DNA from: UBA6623 sp965238125
Lineage (GTDB): Bacteria > Acidobacteriota > Terriglobia > Bryobacterales > UBA6623
Assembly (NCBI GenBank): GCA_965238125.1
Contig: OZ250179.1
Span: 992,001-1,056,000, forward strand
DNA: 64,000 nucleotides
Reading direction: 5' to 3'
A program made the translations under genes and the position numbers. Shown piece by piece: positions 63,566 through 64,000 of the stretch. The first letter of the stretch is position 1; each line of letters begins with the position of its first letter. The notes under the pieces were generated by a model, which saw only the letters and a program-made list of their open reading frames with translations, was not told the DNA's origin and did no database searches.

Positions 63566-64000
63566 GTGACCCCCGACGCCATCGACGCGTTCATCAACCG
63601 CTGGCAGGCTGCGGACGGCAAAGAGATCGCCAATACCCAGCCTTTTGTCGCGGAATTGTGTGATCTACTCGGCGTCGAACGCCCCCGCCCCGCTTCACGG
63701 AACCCCAAAGAGAACGCCTACGTTTTCGAGCGAAGCGTCACCTTCCACAACGGCGACGGAACCGAAAGCATCGGCCGCATCGACCTCTACAAACAAGGCT
63801 GTTTCGTGCTCGAGTCCAAGAGCCTGCGGCAGACGCCGGAGTCCTCGAGCTGGAAGGGCCGCATGCTGCGTGCCCACGGGCAAGCCTCCCAATACGTTCG
63901 GGCGCTGCCGGCCGACGAAGGCCGCCCGCCGTTCATTCTGCTGCTTGATGTCGGACAGAGCGTGATCGAGGTCCACTCGGAGTTTTCCCGCACGGGCGGC
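63566..64000 (+). CDS. MmeI-like (type IIL) restriction-methylation enzyme, N-terminal part
   Basis: The first 145 codons from a GTG are visible and the gene runs off the right edge. 'FVAELCDLLGVERPRP', 'NAYVFERSVTFHNGDGTESIGRIDLYKQGCFVLESKS' matches the N-terminal domain of MmeI-family single-chain enzymes. The Asp of 'GRIDLY' and the Glu and Lys of 'LESK' form a PD-(D/E)xK nuclease site. The methyltransferase and target-recognition parts would lie beyond the window. Confidence 0.75.
   Translation, partial: MTPDAIDAFINRWQAADGKEIANTQPFVAELCDLLGVERPRPASRNPKENAYVFERSVTFHNGDGTESIGRIDLYKQGCFVLESKSLRQTPESSSWKGRMLRAHGQASQYVRALPADEGRPPFILLLDVGQSVIEVHSEFSRTGG

Overview
The window is GC-rich bacterial DNA with ordinary stop-codon use. 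It most resembles a member of the Acidobacteriota. That is an inference from gene content: a PilM/N/O-GspE/F secretion locus, a DUF1501/DUF1800 pair, a secreted M81 peptidase, NHL, VCBS and SMP-30 secreted beta-propellers, a Tat-exported isochorismatase, and interspersed GC-rich palindromic repeats. Planctomycetota share many of these traits and cannot be excluded without a marker gene.

Layout. (1) 1-7530: a minus-strand type II secretion / type IV pilus-like operon (lolA-like, gspF, gspE, pilM, pilN, pilO, a GspC/PilP-like gene, a pseudopilin), then a MerR-type regulator and thiS. (2) 7618-17700: an accessory block. It starts with an IS1380-family element and a scar joining the remnants of a phosphoesterase gene and a second dnaB. 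Small mobilisation-like and phage-like genes follow. Next come a four-gene RiPP cluster (precursor with YNR/HNR/HNR motifs, radical SAM/SPASM maturase, 2OG-Fe(II) oxygenase, HExxH peptide hydroxylase) and a Septu-like defence pair (PtuA ATPase and PtuB HNH nuclease). (3) 18300-25000: a serine hydrolase, an M81 peptidase, a 1-Cys peroxiredoxin, an orphan VapB and a VCBS lipoprotein. (4) 25090-29600: a gene graveyard with a decayed IS1380 copy, an 83-bp IS scrap, truncated genes and the 3' part of a tRNA-Arg(CCU). (5) 29600-49000: mostly housekeeping genes. These are DUF1501/DUF1800, the cytochrome c maturation genes ccmF, a ccmH-like and a ccmI-like gene, an NHL protein, purE, an isochorismatase, higBA, a LacD-like aldolase, an MFS exporter, dnaB, argJ, fmt and def. 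A 102-bp MITE lies upstream of dnaB. (6) 49200-58190: a nest of mobile elements in which two IS1380-type elements each carry the same group II intron 13 bp inside their left end, and one of these introns is itself split by another IS1380 copy. (7) 58300-64000: mutL, an S1-domain protein, an SMP-30-like lipoprotein, and the start of an MmeI-like restriction-methylation gene cut by the window edge.

The most interesting system is the RiPP cluster at 12396-15132. The peptide tail appears built for three three-residue cyclophanes, and two unrelated iron-dependent hydroxylase families are encoded with the maturase. The second is the layered IS1380 / group II intron / IS1380 nest, where the intron always sits at the same place in the IS terminal repeat and both intron copies share one in-frame amber codon in the reverse transcriptase. 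Start codons below were chosen by Shine-Dalgarno match, overlap with the upstream stop, and where the protein begins to look like its family. All family assignments come from reading motifs; no database search was run.
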